DNA of 64,000 nucleotides, taken from contig CATXID010000005.1 in assembly GCA_958369225.1 (NCBI GenBank), forward strand, positions 119,546 through 183,545. The letters run 5' to 3'. The notes beneath the pieces were generated by a model. The model was not told the DNA's origin. It was given only the letters and a program-made list of their open reading frames with translations, and made no database searches. Source of the DNA: an uncultured Collinsella sp. GTDB lineage: Bacteria; Actinomycetota; Coriobacteriia; Coriobacteriales; Coriobacteriaceae. How positions within the stretch are numbered: the stretch's first letter is position 1; each line of letters opens with the position of its first letter. Below, in pieces: positions 8,536-16,759 of this stretch. The position numbers and the translations under genes were made by a program.

Positions 8536-9408
8536 CTACAGGCGCTTGAGGATCACATAGCGGTTGAGCTCGCCGCTGCGACCGTCGGCATGGAAGCGCT
8601 CAAGCTCGCGCACGGGGACCTCGCCGCTCTTGTAGAACGTACGGACGCCGCGCACCAGATCGGTGATCTGCTGATCGTCAAAGTGATGGCAATAGCGGTA
8701 GGCGTGGCGGTCGTTTTGCCAGCCAATGAGGTGGTCGCCGGCTTCAAACTGCGCGGAATCGTAACCCTCAAACGGTGGGGTGAGCTCGGCACGGGCTTCG
8801 GCGCGAACGGCCTTGCGCGCCATGCGCTCGTCGTTCATAAACTCCCAAAAGCTGATGGCGATGATGCCGCCCGGGCGCGTCTGCCGCACCAGGGCGTCGA
8901 GCACGCGTACGCGGTACTCGCACGACGGTACGTGGTGCATAAAGCCAAAACAGACCGAGATGTCGGCGAGCGGGGCGTCGAAAAGCACGTCGGGTGTCTC
9001 GGCGGGGTTGAGCTTCATAAGGGCGTCGAGCACATCGAGCTCCTGGAAGTGCAGGTTGGGAATGCGCAGCGCGTGGCCATGTGCATCGATGGCCAGGTCT
9101 TGGCACGAGTCGACGCCATAGAACTCAAACGGACAGCTGGCATCTGCCGAGGGGTTTGCTCCGTCGACGCCCTTGGCGGCAAGTGCGCCGCCGGCGGCAA
9201 AGTTCTCGAACCGCATATTGCCGCAGGCAAGATCGAAGACGCGGACGGGATGCTCGATCGTGGCGACGTCGAGCTGCCCGAGCGCGATATCCATGGTGCG
9301 CACCCAGCCGGGCCACGGGGCCTGGCGCGTATCGGAGAAGGAGGCGGAGTGCTCGCGATAGAACGTGTTGTTGAGCTGGATGAGCGATGAGGCGAAATCG
9401 CGGTTCAC
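8536..9408 (-). CDS. Class I SAM-dependent methyltransferase, unknown substrate
   Basis: A 290-residue methyltransferase. The SAM motif is VFDLACGNMRFENFA, followed by an acidic FYGVDSC strand, DISVCFGFMHHVPS and RPGGIIAISFWEF. The N-terminal block (LNNTFYREHSASFSDTRQ, then APWPGW) is characteristic of a family I cannot name precisely. I place the start at a GTG (9408) because GGAGGGAG lies nine bases upstream; the frame extends 45 codons further with no comparable ribosome binding site. It is followed by a GGAACGC/GCGTTCC hairpin and then trmB on the same strand. Confidence 0.78.
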   Translation of the reverse strand: MNRDFASSLIQLNNTFYREHSASFSDTRQAPWPGWVRTMDIALGQLDVATIEHPVRVFDLACGNMRFENFAAGGALAAKGVDGANPSADASCPFEFYGVDSCQDLAIDAHGHALRIPNLHFQELDVLDALMKLNPAETPDVLFDAPLADISVCFGFMHHVPSCEYRVRVLDALVRQTRPGGIIAISFWEFMNDERMARKAVRAEARAELTPPFEGYDSAQFEAGDHLIGWQNDRHAYRYCHHFDDQQITDLVRGVRTFYKSGEVPVRELERFHADGRSGELNRYVILKRL

Positions 9409-9675
9409 GGCGCGGAACTCCCTCCGTTGGCGGTGCGGAATAAACAGTACGACCATACTACCGTTAACGCCGCAACGGGGACAACCGAGCTGCAGGTCAT
9501 TGCTTTGTTTGGACACATTTCCGCAGCTCATATGTGCCCGCAACCGCCGGTTGTCAAAAATCTCACTAGAATAGGTGGCATGCTTTTGGCGGTGGCGGAT
9601 AGATTTTTAACTGTGCAAGGCGCCTTAAGAACAAAAACGGTCCGGCGGCACGGCTGGCATCACATAGGAGGAACC

Positions 9676-10398
9676 ATGAATGTAGAAACTGCGCAGCGGC
9701 TCGCCGACCTTCGCCGCAGCAAAGGCTTTAGCCAAGAAGGGCTGGCGCGAAAGCTGGGGCTGTCGCGCCAGGCGGTCAGTAAATGGGAGCGCGCGGAGAG
9801 CTCGCCCGATACCGAGAACCTGATCTCGCTCGCCAAGCTCTATGGCGTGAGCCTGGACGAGCTGCTCAATCCGAGCGATGAGATCGAGGACGATATCGAG
9901 TTTGAGAACGAGGACCGCGCTCGCCAGCGCGAGGCCGAGGCGGCAGAGCGTGCCCGTACCCACGAGGCGGCGGCACGAGCTACCGAGGCGGCAACGCAGG
10001 CAAGTGATGCGGCTGCCAAGGCGGCACAAGCGGCAAGCTGGAGTGCACAGGCCGCCAATGCCGCTACGGCGCAGGCGACGAGTGGCGGTGCGGTTGGCTC
10101 GACTCCGGTGAAGGGCCCGTTCCAGTCGTTCCCGTATTGGGCTGTGTGTTGGCTACTGTTCTTTTTGCTGATGTTCCCGTTTGGTGCCGGCCCCTTTGCC
10201 GCGCTGATCTTCTTTACGATTCCCATCTATCACTGGGTGGCGCGTGCACTCGATGGTGATTGGGCGCGCGGGGATATTCAGGTTGGTTCGGCACCGGTGA
10301 CGGCTAGGACTCAGGTGCAGGATGCTTCCGCTGCGGTTGATGCTGGCGTGGCTACCGCGACTACCGCTGGCCCGATCGCCAAAGAGGGTGATGAATGA
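9676..10398 (+). CDS. XRE-family regulator with C-terminal membrane segments
   Basis: A 240-residue protein. Residues 5-60 are a Cro/C1-type helix-turn-helix (RLADLRRSKGFSQEGLARKL, then GLSRQAVSKWERAESSPDTE). Residues about 75-140 are an alanine/glutamate-rich linker. Residues about 155-195 contain two hydrophobic segments (WAVCWLLFFLLMFPF and FAALIFFTIPIYH), so the regulator is probably membrane-tethered. The start ATG has a perfect AGGAGG. Its stop overlaps the next gene's start by four bases (ATGA), giving translational coupling. It probably controls its own operon in response to envelope state; that is inferred from architecture. Confidence 0.85.
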   Translation: MNVETAQRLADLRRSKGFSQEGLARKLGLSRQAVSKWERAESSPDTENLISLAKLYGVSLDELLNPSDEIEDDIEFENEDRARQREAEAAERARTHEAAARATEAATQASDAAAKAAQAASWSAQAANAATAQATSGGAVGSTPVKGPFQSFPYWAVCWLLFFLLMFPFGAGPFAALIFFTIPIYHWVARALDGDWARGDIQVGSAPVTARTQVQDASAAVDAGVATATTAGPIAKEGDE

Positions 10399-11294
10399 TG
10401 AAGCTTTCGCATGAATCCAAGGTACGCTTGAGCGTTGGCATCGGAGCGTTCGTGCTCATCATCGGACTTGTCTTTGGTATTTCGCGGCTATTGGCTCATT
10501 CCGATATGGTGCGTACGACCGGTATTCTATCTGGCAATTTGTCTGATTTCGACGATATGTTTGACGACGATGATCTCTTGGATAGCGGTAACTATTCCGC
10601 TCGGCCTCAGCGGCTTTCGAGCGAAACGTTTGATGCCGACGCGTTCCAATCGCTCGACCTGGACGTGACGTCGGGCACGGTCGAGGTCAAACACGTCTCC
10701 GGCGGCCCGGTGCGTGTTATCGAAAGCGGCCGCGTTGCGAAGGGGACGTCTGCCTCTGATGCGGCTACCCGGAATCTTGCTGAGGTCAAGGGCTCTACGC
10801 TCAAGATTAGTCAGTTCGACTACGATGATAAGCGCGCGATTGACCGCACAATTACCATTGAGCTGCCGCGAGATGTTGCGGATAACCTGGTGGGCATTAC
10901 GGCGAATGTAGGGTCGGGCGACCTGGCGGTCTCGGACATTGCGTGCCATGATCTGGATATAACGTTGAATTCGGGAGACGTTGAGTTTACGGGCACCGTG
11001 ACCGACACCCTGAATGCCGAGGTTGGTTCGGGCGACATGACGTTTGAGCTCTACCAGGCGCCCGCGAAGTCGATGGACGTGAGCGTGGGCTCGGGCGACG
11101 TGGAGATGACGGTTCCGAACTCTACGGGCTTTAAGGCGAGCCTCACCTTGGGAAGTGGCGACTTCGAGAGCGATTTCCTTCCGCTTGGCTACGACGGCGA
11201 GACCATTTTGGATCTTGAATTCGATAACGGCGATAAGTCTGCCACGTATCGTTTTGAGGTCGGTTCGGGCGACATGTCGTTTGATTCGGAGTGA
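10395..11294 (+). CDS. Membrane-anchored DUF4097-type beta-repeat protein
   Basis: A 299-residue protein with one N-terminal membrane anchor (about residues 11-33, SVGIGAFVLIIGLVFGIS). It is followed by an extracytoplasmic domain of repeated short beta-strand motifs ending in GSGD (VGSGDLAV, LNSGDVEF, VGSGDMTF, VGSGDVEM, LGSGDFES, VGSGDMSF). This parallel-beta repeat is typical of DUF4097/LiaF-like putative adhesin domains found beside envelope-stress regulators. It is coupled by ATGA overlap to the membrane XRE regulator, supporting a two-gene envelope sensor unit. Confidence 0.82.
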   Translation: MMKLSHESKVRLSVGIGAFVLIIGLVFGISRLLAHSDMVRTTGILSGNLSDFDDMFDDDDLLDSGNYSARPQRLSSETFDADAFQSLDLDVTSGTVEVKHVSGGPVRVIESGRVAKGTSASDAATRNLAEVKGSTLKISQFDYDDKRAIDRTITIELPRDVADNLVGITANVGSGDLAVSDIACHDLDITLNSGDVEFTGTVTDTLNAEVGSGDMTFELYQAPAKSMDVSVGSGDVEMTVPNSTGFKASLTLGSGDFESDFLPLGYDGETILDLEFDNGDKSATYRFEVGSGDMSFDSE

Positions 11295-11339
11295 CGGGTG
11301 GTTTTCGGAGACCCGCAAACGTAGCCGCGCTGTTTGATG

Positions 11340-11376
11340 AAGGCGCCGAAGCTGAGATTGGCTCCGGCGCCTTTGC
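11340..11376 (+). terminator. Hairpin terminator after the DUF4097 gene
   Basis: AGGCGCCG (11341-11348) pairs with CGGCGCCT (11365-11372), followed by TTGCCTTT. It ends 16 bases before the Elp3 start codon. Confidence 0.65.
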
Positions 11377-11391
11377 CTTTACAATGGGGTC

Positions 11392-13296
11392 ATGGAACAG
11401 ATTATTTTGAACATACTCGAGGCCCTGCGTCGCGGCGAGACCGTGGACGACAAGGCGCTCGTCAAACTGATACATGCCGAGGCGCGCCGTGAGGGTGCCG
11501 ATAAGCGCGATTTGGCAAAGCGCCGCCTGCTGCCGTTTTACCAGCGGGTGAAGCGCGAGGAACCGGCTCGGTGGGCTGGGTGGAATGTCGATGCCGAGCT
11601 GGAACGTCGACTGCTGCAGGTGCTGCGCATGAAGCCGCGTCGCACGGCTTCGGGCGTGGCGACCATTACCGTCATCACCAAGCCGTGGCCGTGCTCGGGA
11701 GATTGCCTGTTTTGCCCCAATGACCTGCGCATGCCCAAGAGCTATCTGCACGCCGAGCCGGCATGCGCCCGTGCGGAGCAAAACTGCTTCGACCCGTATC
11801 TGCAGGTGAGCGCTCGTCTGACCGCGCTTTCGCAGATGGGGCATGCGACCGATAAGATCGAGCTCATCGTGCTCGGTGGTACCTGGAGCGACTATCCGCA
11901 AGGGTATCAGGCATGGTTTATGTCGGAGCTCTTCCGTGCGCTCAATGACGATGCCGTCGCTGGCGTGGCAGCTAACCCCATGCTGGCGCGTCCGGGCATC
12001 AGCCGTGCCGAGGCGGGGCGCCTGCTTGATGATGCTCCCGCCGATGCTCTGCCGCCGGTGGTGGCGGAGCGCCGCGAACGCTATAGGGCTGCCGGCATTG
12101 CGACTGATGAGGCTGAGCTTGCTGCCGGCGTTGCCAGCGAGCAGGGGCGTGTGGATGCCGCCGTGGGTGGTTATAATCGCGCGGTGCGTCGACTATACGG
12201 CTCCGGCACGCCGTGGGGCGAGGTCGCCGAGTGGCAGACGGCGACGATGAAAGAGCTTGAGCGGCAGCAGCGCATCAACGAGACGGCGAAGCATCGCGTG
12301 GTGGGGCTCGTTATCGAGACGCGTCCCGACGCTGTGACACCGCAGGCGCTCACGCTCATCCGCCGCTTGGGCTGCACCAAGATTCAGATGGGCATCCAGA
12401 GTCTCGACCAGCATCTGCTCGATATCAACGAGCGCCGCATTTCGGTGGCGCAGATCGAGCGGGCGTTTTCGCTTGCGCGCCTGTTTGGCTTTAAGATTCA
12501 CGCGCACTTTATGCTCAACTTGCTGGGCGCCACGCCCGAGGGGGACAAGCGCGACTACGAGCGCTTTATGACCGAGGGGGCCTTTATGCCCGACGAGGTC
12601 AAGGTCTACCCGTGTGCGCTCATCGAGGGTTCGCGCCTGGTGGGTTGTTACGAGCGTGGCGAGTGGCGCCCCTATACCGAGGAAGAGCTGCTCGATGTAT
12701 TGGCCGACGACATCGTGGTGACGCCGGCGTTCTGCCGCATTAGCCGCATGATTCGCGACTTTAGTTCCGACGACATCATGGTGGGCAACAAGAAGCCCAA
12801 CCTGCGTCAGCTCGTTGAGAACCGCCTGGCTGCTCGGGGTGACGGTGCGACGGTGCGTGAGATTCGCTATCGCGAGATCAGCACGGCGGGTGCCGACCTG
12901 GATGAACTGTTTCTTGATGAAGTCGCTTACGAGACGCCGGTGACGCGTGAACGCTTTTTGCAGTGGGTGACGCCCGAAGGCAAGATCGCCGGCTTTTTGC
13001 GCCTGTCGCTGCCCGACCGTTCGTTTGTTGCCGCGCACGCGGACGAGCTGCCGACGGGGCCGGAGGAGGCGATGATTCGCGAGGTACACGTGTATGGTAT
13101 GGCGGCACGTGTGGGCGATCAGGGCCAGGCGGCTCAGCATCACGGTCTGGGGCGTCTGCTCGTGGAGCGCGCGTGCCAGATTGCTCGGGATGCGGGGTAT
13201 ACGCACATCAACGTGATCAGCGCGATCGGTACGCGCGAGTACTATCGCCATCTTGGATTTTATGACCATGGCCTTTATCTGCAAAAGGAGCTCTAG
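11392..13296 (+). CDS. Elp3-like radical SAM/GNAT tRNA-uridine-34 modifying enzyme
   Basis: A 634-residue stand-alone bacterial Elp3 homologue. An N-terminal substrate-binding region is followed by a radical SAM core with the cluster motif CSGDCLFC (CX3CX2C, about residue 103) and the ELIVLGGTWSDYP strand. Around residues 330-350 is KIQMGIQSLDQHLLDINERR. A C-terminal GNAT acetyltransferase domain (about residues 480-634) contains EVHVYGMAARVGDQG, then QHHGLGRLLVERACQIARD and YYRHLGFYDHG. Elp3 uses acetyl-CoA and SAM to build the carboxymethyl group on wobble uridine. The next gene starts at the base after the stop. Confidence 0.92.
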   Translation: MEQIILNILEALRRGETVDDKALVKLIHAEARREGADKRDLAKRRLLPFYQRVKREEPARWAGWNVDAELERRLLQVLRMKPRRTASGVATITVITKPWPCSGDCLFCPNDLRMPKSYLHAEPACARAEQNCFDPYLQVSARLTALSQMGHATDKIELIVLGGTWSDYPQGYQAWFMSELFRALNDDAVAGVAANPMLARPGISRAEAGRLLDDAPADALPPVVAERRERYRAAGIATDEAELAAGVASEQGRVDAAVGGYNRAVRRLYGSGTPWGEVAEWQTATMKELERQQRINETAKHRVVGLVIETRPDAVTPQALTLIRRLGCTKIQMGIQSLDQHLLDINERRISVAQIERAFSLARLFGFKIHAHFMLNLLGATPEGDKRDYERFMTEGAFMPDEVKVYPCALIEGSRLVGCYERGEWRPYTEEELLDVLADDIVVTPAFCRISRMIRDFSSDDIMVGNKKPNLRQLVENRLAARGDGATVREIRYREISTAGADLDELFLDEVAYETPVTRERFLQWVTPEGKIAGFLRLSLPDRSFVAAHADELPTGPEEAMIREVHVYGMAARVGDQGQAAQHHGLGRLLVERACQIARDAGYTHINVISAIGTREYYRHLGFYDHGLYLQKEL

Positions 13297-14172
13297 ATGA
13301 ACAAGCCGAGTGTTTCTGCCGGCGTCGTTGCCGGCGTTGCTCTGGGAGCCGCGGCGCTTGGTGCGGCCGCTGTCGCTGTTCGTGCTGCCTGTCTGCAGGT
13401 TGCGCGAACCCGCAATGGGTTGGCGCGTGTGAAACGCGTGCACGATGAGGGCGACGATGAGATTCGCGTGTTGGTGCAAGGCGGAGTCTACCAAAGCGCA
13501 AGCTACGTTGGCGAGCGTTGGACAGAGCCCGTCTTTGCGTACTATCGTGCGTTTGACGACGTGTTTGAGGCCGAGCGCGCAATGCATGACGCCTATGGTC
13601 ACGGTATCGACCGCATGCTCATGTTGGGCGGCGGCGGGTTTGCCTATCCCAAGTTTGCGCTGATGTCGCACGAGAGCTTGCGCATGGACGTCATTGAGTA
13701 CGATGCCGAGATTACGCGCCTGGCACGTCGTTGGTTTTACCTGGACGAGCTGGAGCGCATGGTGGGCGACCGCCTGCGGGTGATTACCGCTGAGGCTCGC
13801 TCGTATCTAGGCGTGACGAGCGTGGGTCATCGTCGCTACGATGTGGTCGTGAGCGATTGCTTTGGCGGTGCCGAGCCCGTACGCGAGCTGGCGACGGTTG
13901 AGGCGCTGCGCCTGGTGCGAGGCAGCCTGAACCCCGGGGGTATCTACGTTGCCAATATCGTGAGCGCAAACGAGGGGAGCGACGTGACGTTCCTGCGCGA
14001 CTGCGCTGCCACGGCACTCGAGGTATTCGCCCACGCCTGGGTGGTCCCATGCGGCGATGCGGAGTTTGGCGGCGAGGAAAACTACCTGCTCATTGCCAGT
14101 GACGGCGACTATGCCTTTGCCGAAGCCGTGCCCTTCGACGCCGACTTCCTTGGCACTGCTCTCCACGACTAG
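13297..14172 (+). CDS. Spermidine synthase-like (PABS-fold) protein with N-terminal hydrophobic segment
   Basis: A 291-residue protein. The N-terminus (about residues 5-33) is a glycine/alanine-rich hydrophobic stretch that could be a membrane anchor. The rest has the fold signature of spermidine synthase-like methyltransferases: MLMLGGGGFAYPKFAL for the nucleotide-binding loop, MDVIEYDAEITRLARR with the acidic ribose-binding residue, RLRVITAEARSYL and YDVVVSDCFGG. True spermidine synthases also need a decarboxylated-SAM/putrescine gatekeeper region, which I cannot confirm, so polyamine activity is uncertain. The gene abuts elp3 with no gap (TAG then ATG), so they are co-translated. Confidence 0.75.
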   Translation: MNKPSVSAGVVAGVALGAAALGAAAVAVRAACLQVARTRNGLARVKRVHDEGDDEIRVLVQGGVYQSASYVGERWTEPVFAYYRAFDDVFEAERAMHDAYGHGIDRMLMLGGGGFAYPKFALMSHESLRMDVIEYDAEITRLARRWFYLDELERMVGDRLRVITAEARSYLGVTSVGHRRYDVVVSDCFGGAEPVRELATVEALRLVRGSLNPGGIYVANIVSANEGSDVTFLRDCAATALEVFAHAWVVPCGDAEFGGEENYLLIASDGDYAFAEAVPFDADFLGTALHD

Positions 14173-14197
14173 CCTATTGGGAGTAGTCAGTCCCGTC

Positions 14198-16642
14198 TTA
14201 GGTGTGGTCGCGCCAGCCGAGAACGCGCTGCTTCATGCCTTCGGTGTCGAGCACGCCTTCGGCAAAGCCTTTGCGCACGAGCTCTTCGGGAACAAACTCG
14301 TCGTAGCGGTCAAAATAAGGCACCTCGCCGGGATAGACGAGCTCGATGGGATCGAAGTCCTTTTCGGCCTCGGCGGCGAGTACCTCAAAGAACGTCTCCT
14401 CGTCGGCCTTCATCTTAAACTGCATAAAGTACGGGCGTGAAGGGTCGAGTCCGCGAAGGCCCAGTTCCGCGGCACACTTGATCTTGAGCATGCGCTCGAG
14501 TGCCAAAAAGGCGTAGCTACCCAGCCAGGGGAAGAGCACCCAGGTGTCGCCGCCCAGGTTAATGAGCGGCTTGGTTCCCGCGCCCGAAATCTCGGCGGTA
14601 TGACGAGCCTGTGCAAGGCGTGACCGCGCGTTGCCCATGAGGTACGGATATGCCGCGTGCTCGTTGAGCGCCTTGCGCATGCGCTCGAGTACATGCGTAT
14701 TGATGTCGCCGGGGCAGTCGCCAAAGTAGGCAGGCACGCGACCTTTTACCTGTGTGGCAAAGACGGTATGACGCTTCCAGTCCACTTCCTCGACAATCCA
14801 GCAGTGTCCGGCGATGGCAATGCGCTCACCAGGCGGTGGGGGATTGACGATCGTGCCCAACTCGGCCGACTCACTGCGAACGGTAAACTCCTCGTTTTCC
14901 TGGAACACGGCGTAGAACTTAAAGTTGTTGATGATGCGCTCACCCGCGAGACCCACGATGAGCCCACCGCCCTCGGTGACCTGGATGTGGTCGATCTTGA
15001 TAAGGTGGCGCAGCAGTACGCGATAGTCATCGGCCGAGACGCGGTGGAAATAGCTGAGCGTGAGCACACGCTGGGCAAGCTCGGCCGGTGTGAGCTCGCC
15101 GGTGCTGGCGAGCGTCGACATGGTCTGGTGATAGAGCAAACTGTAGGGGAGCCGATCGAGCTCGGGTGGCTCGACCCACTTTTCTTCGCGATAGAGTTGT
15201 ACGAGTGCGATGCCCTGTAGGAGCTTCCAGGGTATCGTTTCGGGCATCATCGTGCGCGGCTCGGGCTCCTCCTCGCGCATGACAAACCACATCTCGGGCG
15301 GAAGATCGCGGCGGCCTGTGCGCCCCATGCGCTGCAAAAAGGAGCTGACGGTAAACGGTGCATCGATCTGGAACGCGCGCTCCAGGCGACCGATATCAAT
15401 GCCGAGCTCCAACGTGGAGGTGGCGACGGTTGTCTGTGCCTGTTCCTCGTCGCGCATGAGCTCCTCGGCGGTCTCGCGTAGCGATGCCGAGAGGTTGCCA
15501 TGATGGATGAGGAAGCGGTCTGGCTCGTGCCGGTTTTCACAGTAGCTGCGCAACATGGAGCACACGGCCTCTGCCTCCTCGCGCGAGTTGGCAAAGACCA
15601 GGCACTTGCGGCCGCGGGTATGTTCAAAGATGTAGCCCATGCCGGGGTCGGCGTTGTCGGGTGCGGTGTCGGTGGGGTTGAGCAGCGCCTGTTCGGTTGC
15701 CTGCGGGATGTCGACTTCGCCCTCGGGGGCCGAGGAAGCGCGACGGTCCTTGGGGGCAGCCTTGCCCCGTGCCTGCTCGCGACGTTGGCGCCGTTCCTCC
15801 TGTGTGAGTTGCCCGCTATGACGCATGTCTTGGGTGCTGACGGGCAGTGCCGCGGGTGGTGCCGCCTCAATGCGCTCGCATGCGAGCACTTCGGCCTCTT
15901 GAGGACCCATGCTCTCGAATCCCCGCTGCTGCGCCTGGGGACCCGAGTTGTAGAAGTGCTCCATGGAGATACGCCACACGCGGCGCGGCTCCTCAAAGCG
16001 GGGGATGACGCAGTCGCGTCCCGTCCCCTGCGACAGGAAGGCACCCGTGCGTTCCGGGTCCCCGATGGTGGCCGAAAGGCCAATGCGGCGGGGCTGAACG
16101 CCCGCCATGCGCGAGAGGCGTTCGATAAGGCAGAGTGTCTGCCCGCCGCGGTCACCGCGCATGAGCGAGTGGACCTCGTCGATGACCACATAGCGCAGGT
16201 CGCAGAACATACGCGGGATTGCCATGTGCTTGTGGATCAGGAGTGCCTCGAGTGATTCGGGCGTAATCTGTAGGATACCGCTCGGCTTTTTGATGAGCTT
16301 TGCCTTGTGCGACTGCGAGACATCTCCGTGCCAGTGCCAGACGGGGATATCAGCCTCTTCGCACAGATCGTTGAGGCGAACGAACTGGTCGTTGATGAGT
16401 GCTTTGAGGGGGCCAATGTAGAGGGCGCCCACGCTCGCGGGCGGGTTCTCCCAAAACTCGGTCAGGATGGGAAAGAAGGCCGCCTCAGTTTTGCCAGATG
16501 CCGTGGATGCCGTCAGGAGCACATTGTCTTGCGTGTTGAAGATGGCATCTGCCGCCGCAACCTGGATGGAGCGCAGACTCTCCCAATCGTGGGAGTAAAT
16601 GAAATCCTGGATAAACGGGGCATATCGGTCAAAGGCGTTCAT
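14198..16642 (-). CDS. Lhr/BrxHI-like DEAD/DEAH-box helicase
   Basis: An 814-residue superfamily 2 helicase. Motifs in order: motif I TASTASGKTEAAF, motif Ia GPLKALINDQF, motif II DEVH, motif III LSATIGD, then a charged, probably disordered insertion (about residues 240-330), motif IV/V CLVFANSREEAEAV and TSTLELGIDIG, and motif VI QRMGRTGRRD. The C-terminal half resembles the winged-helix and beta region of Lhr-type helicases. The start ATG at 16642 follows AGGAGG by four bases; the frame extends 21 codons upstream. It is the third gene of an operon after a TerB-N protein and a BrxD-like ATPase. In type 2 BREX, brxD and brxHI encode a related ATPase-helicase pair, hence the call. Confidence 0.88.
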   Translation of the reverse strand: MNAFDRYAPFIQDFIYSHDWESLRSIQVAAADAIFNTQDNVLLTASTASGKTEAAFFPILTEFWENPPASVGALYIGPLKALINDQFVRLNDLCEEADIPVWHWHGDVSQSHKAKLIKKPSGILQITPESLEALLIHKHMAIPRMFCDLRYVVIDEVHSLMRGDRGGQTLCLIERLSRMAGVQPRRIGLSATIGDPERTGAFLSQGTGRDCVIPRFEEPRRVWRISMEHFYNSGPQAQQRGFESMGPQEAEVLACERIEAAPPAALPVSTQDMRHSGQLTQEERRQRREQARGKAAPKDRRASSAPEGEVDIPQATEQALLNPTDTAPDNADPGMGYIFEHTRGRKCLVFANSREEAEAVCSMLRSYCENRHEPDRFLIHHGNLSASLRETAEELMRDEEQAQTTVATSTLELGIDIGRLERAFQIDAPFTVSSFLQRMGRTGRRDLPPEMWFVMREEEPEPRTMMPETIPWKLLQGIALVQLYREEKWVEPPELDRLPYSLLYHQTMSTLASTGELTPAELAQRVLTLSYFHRVSADDYRVLLRHLIKIDHIQVTEGGGLIVGLAGERIINNFKFYAVFQENEEFTVRSESAELGTIVNPPPPGERIAIAGHCWIVEEVDWKRHTVFATQVKGRVPAYFGDCPGDINTHVLERMRKALNEHAAYPYLMGNARSRLAQARHTAEISGAGTKPLINLGGDTWVLFPWLGSYAFLALERMLKIKCAAELGLRGLDPSRPYFMQFKMKADEETFFEVLAAEAEKDFDPIELVYPGEVPYFDRYDEFVPEELVRKGFAEGVLDTEGMKQRVLGWRDHT

Positions 16643-16737
16643 GGGGCCTCCTCTCATCAACGGGCTGATCAACGCAACGGGCAACGGCTCGATATCTTGC
16701 AACATCGGCGTTTGCCCAGATAAAACCTACCAAAATA

Positions 16738-16759
16738 AACCTGTCCCTTTTGGCAGGTT
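16738..16759 (-). terminator. Hairpin overlapping the stop codon of the BrxD-like ATPase gene
   Basis: On the minus strand, AACCTGCC and GGACAGGTT pair (one bulged base) around AAAAG and are followed by TATTTT. The left arm includes the last two bases of the TAA stop. It may partly terminate transcription and so lower expression of the downstream helicase. A weaker complementary AACCTACC lies just beyond. Confidence 0.5.
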
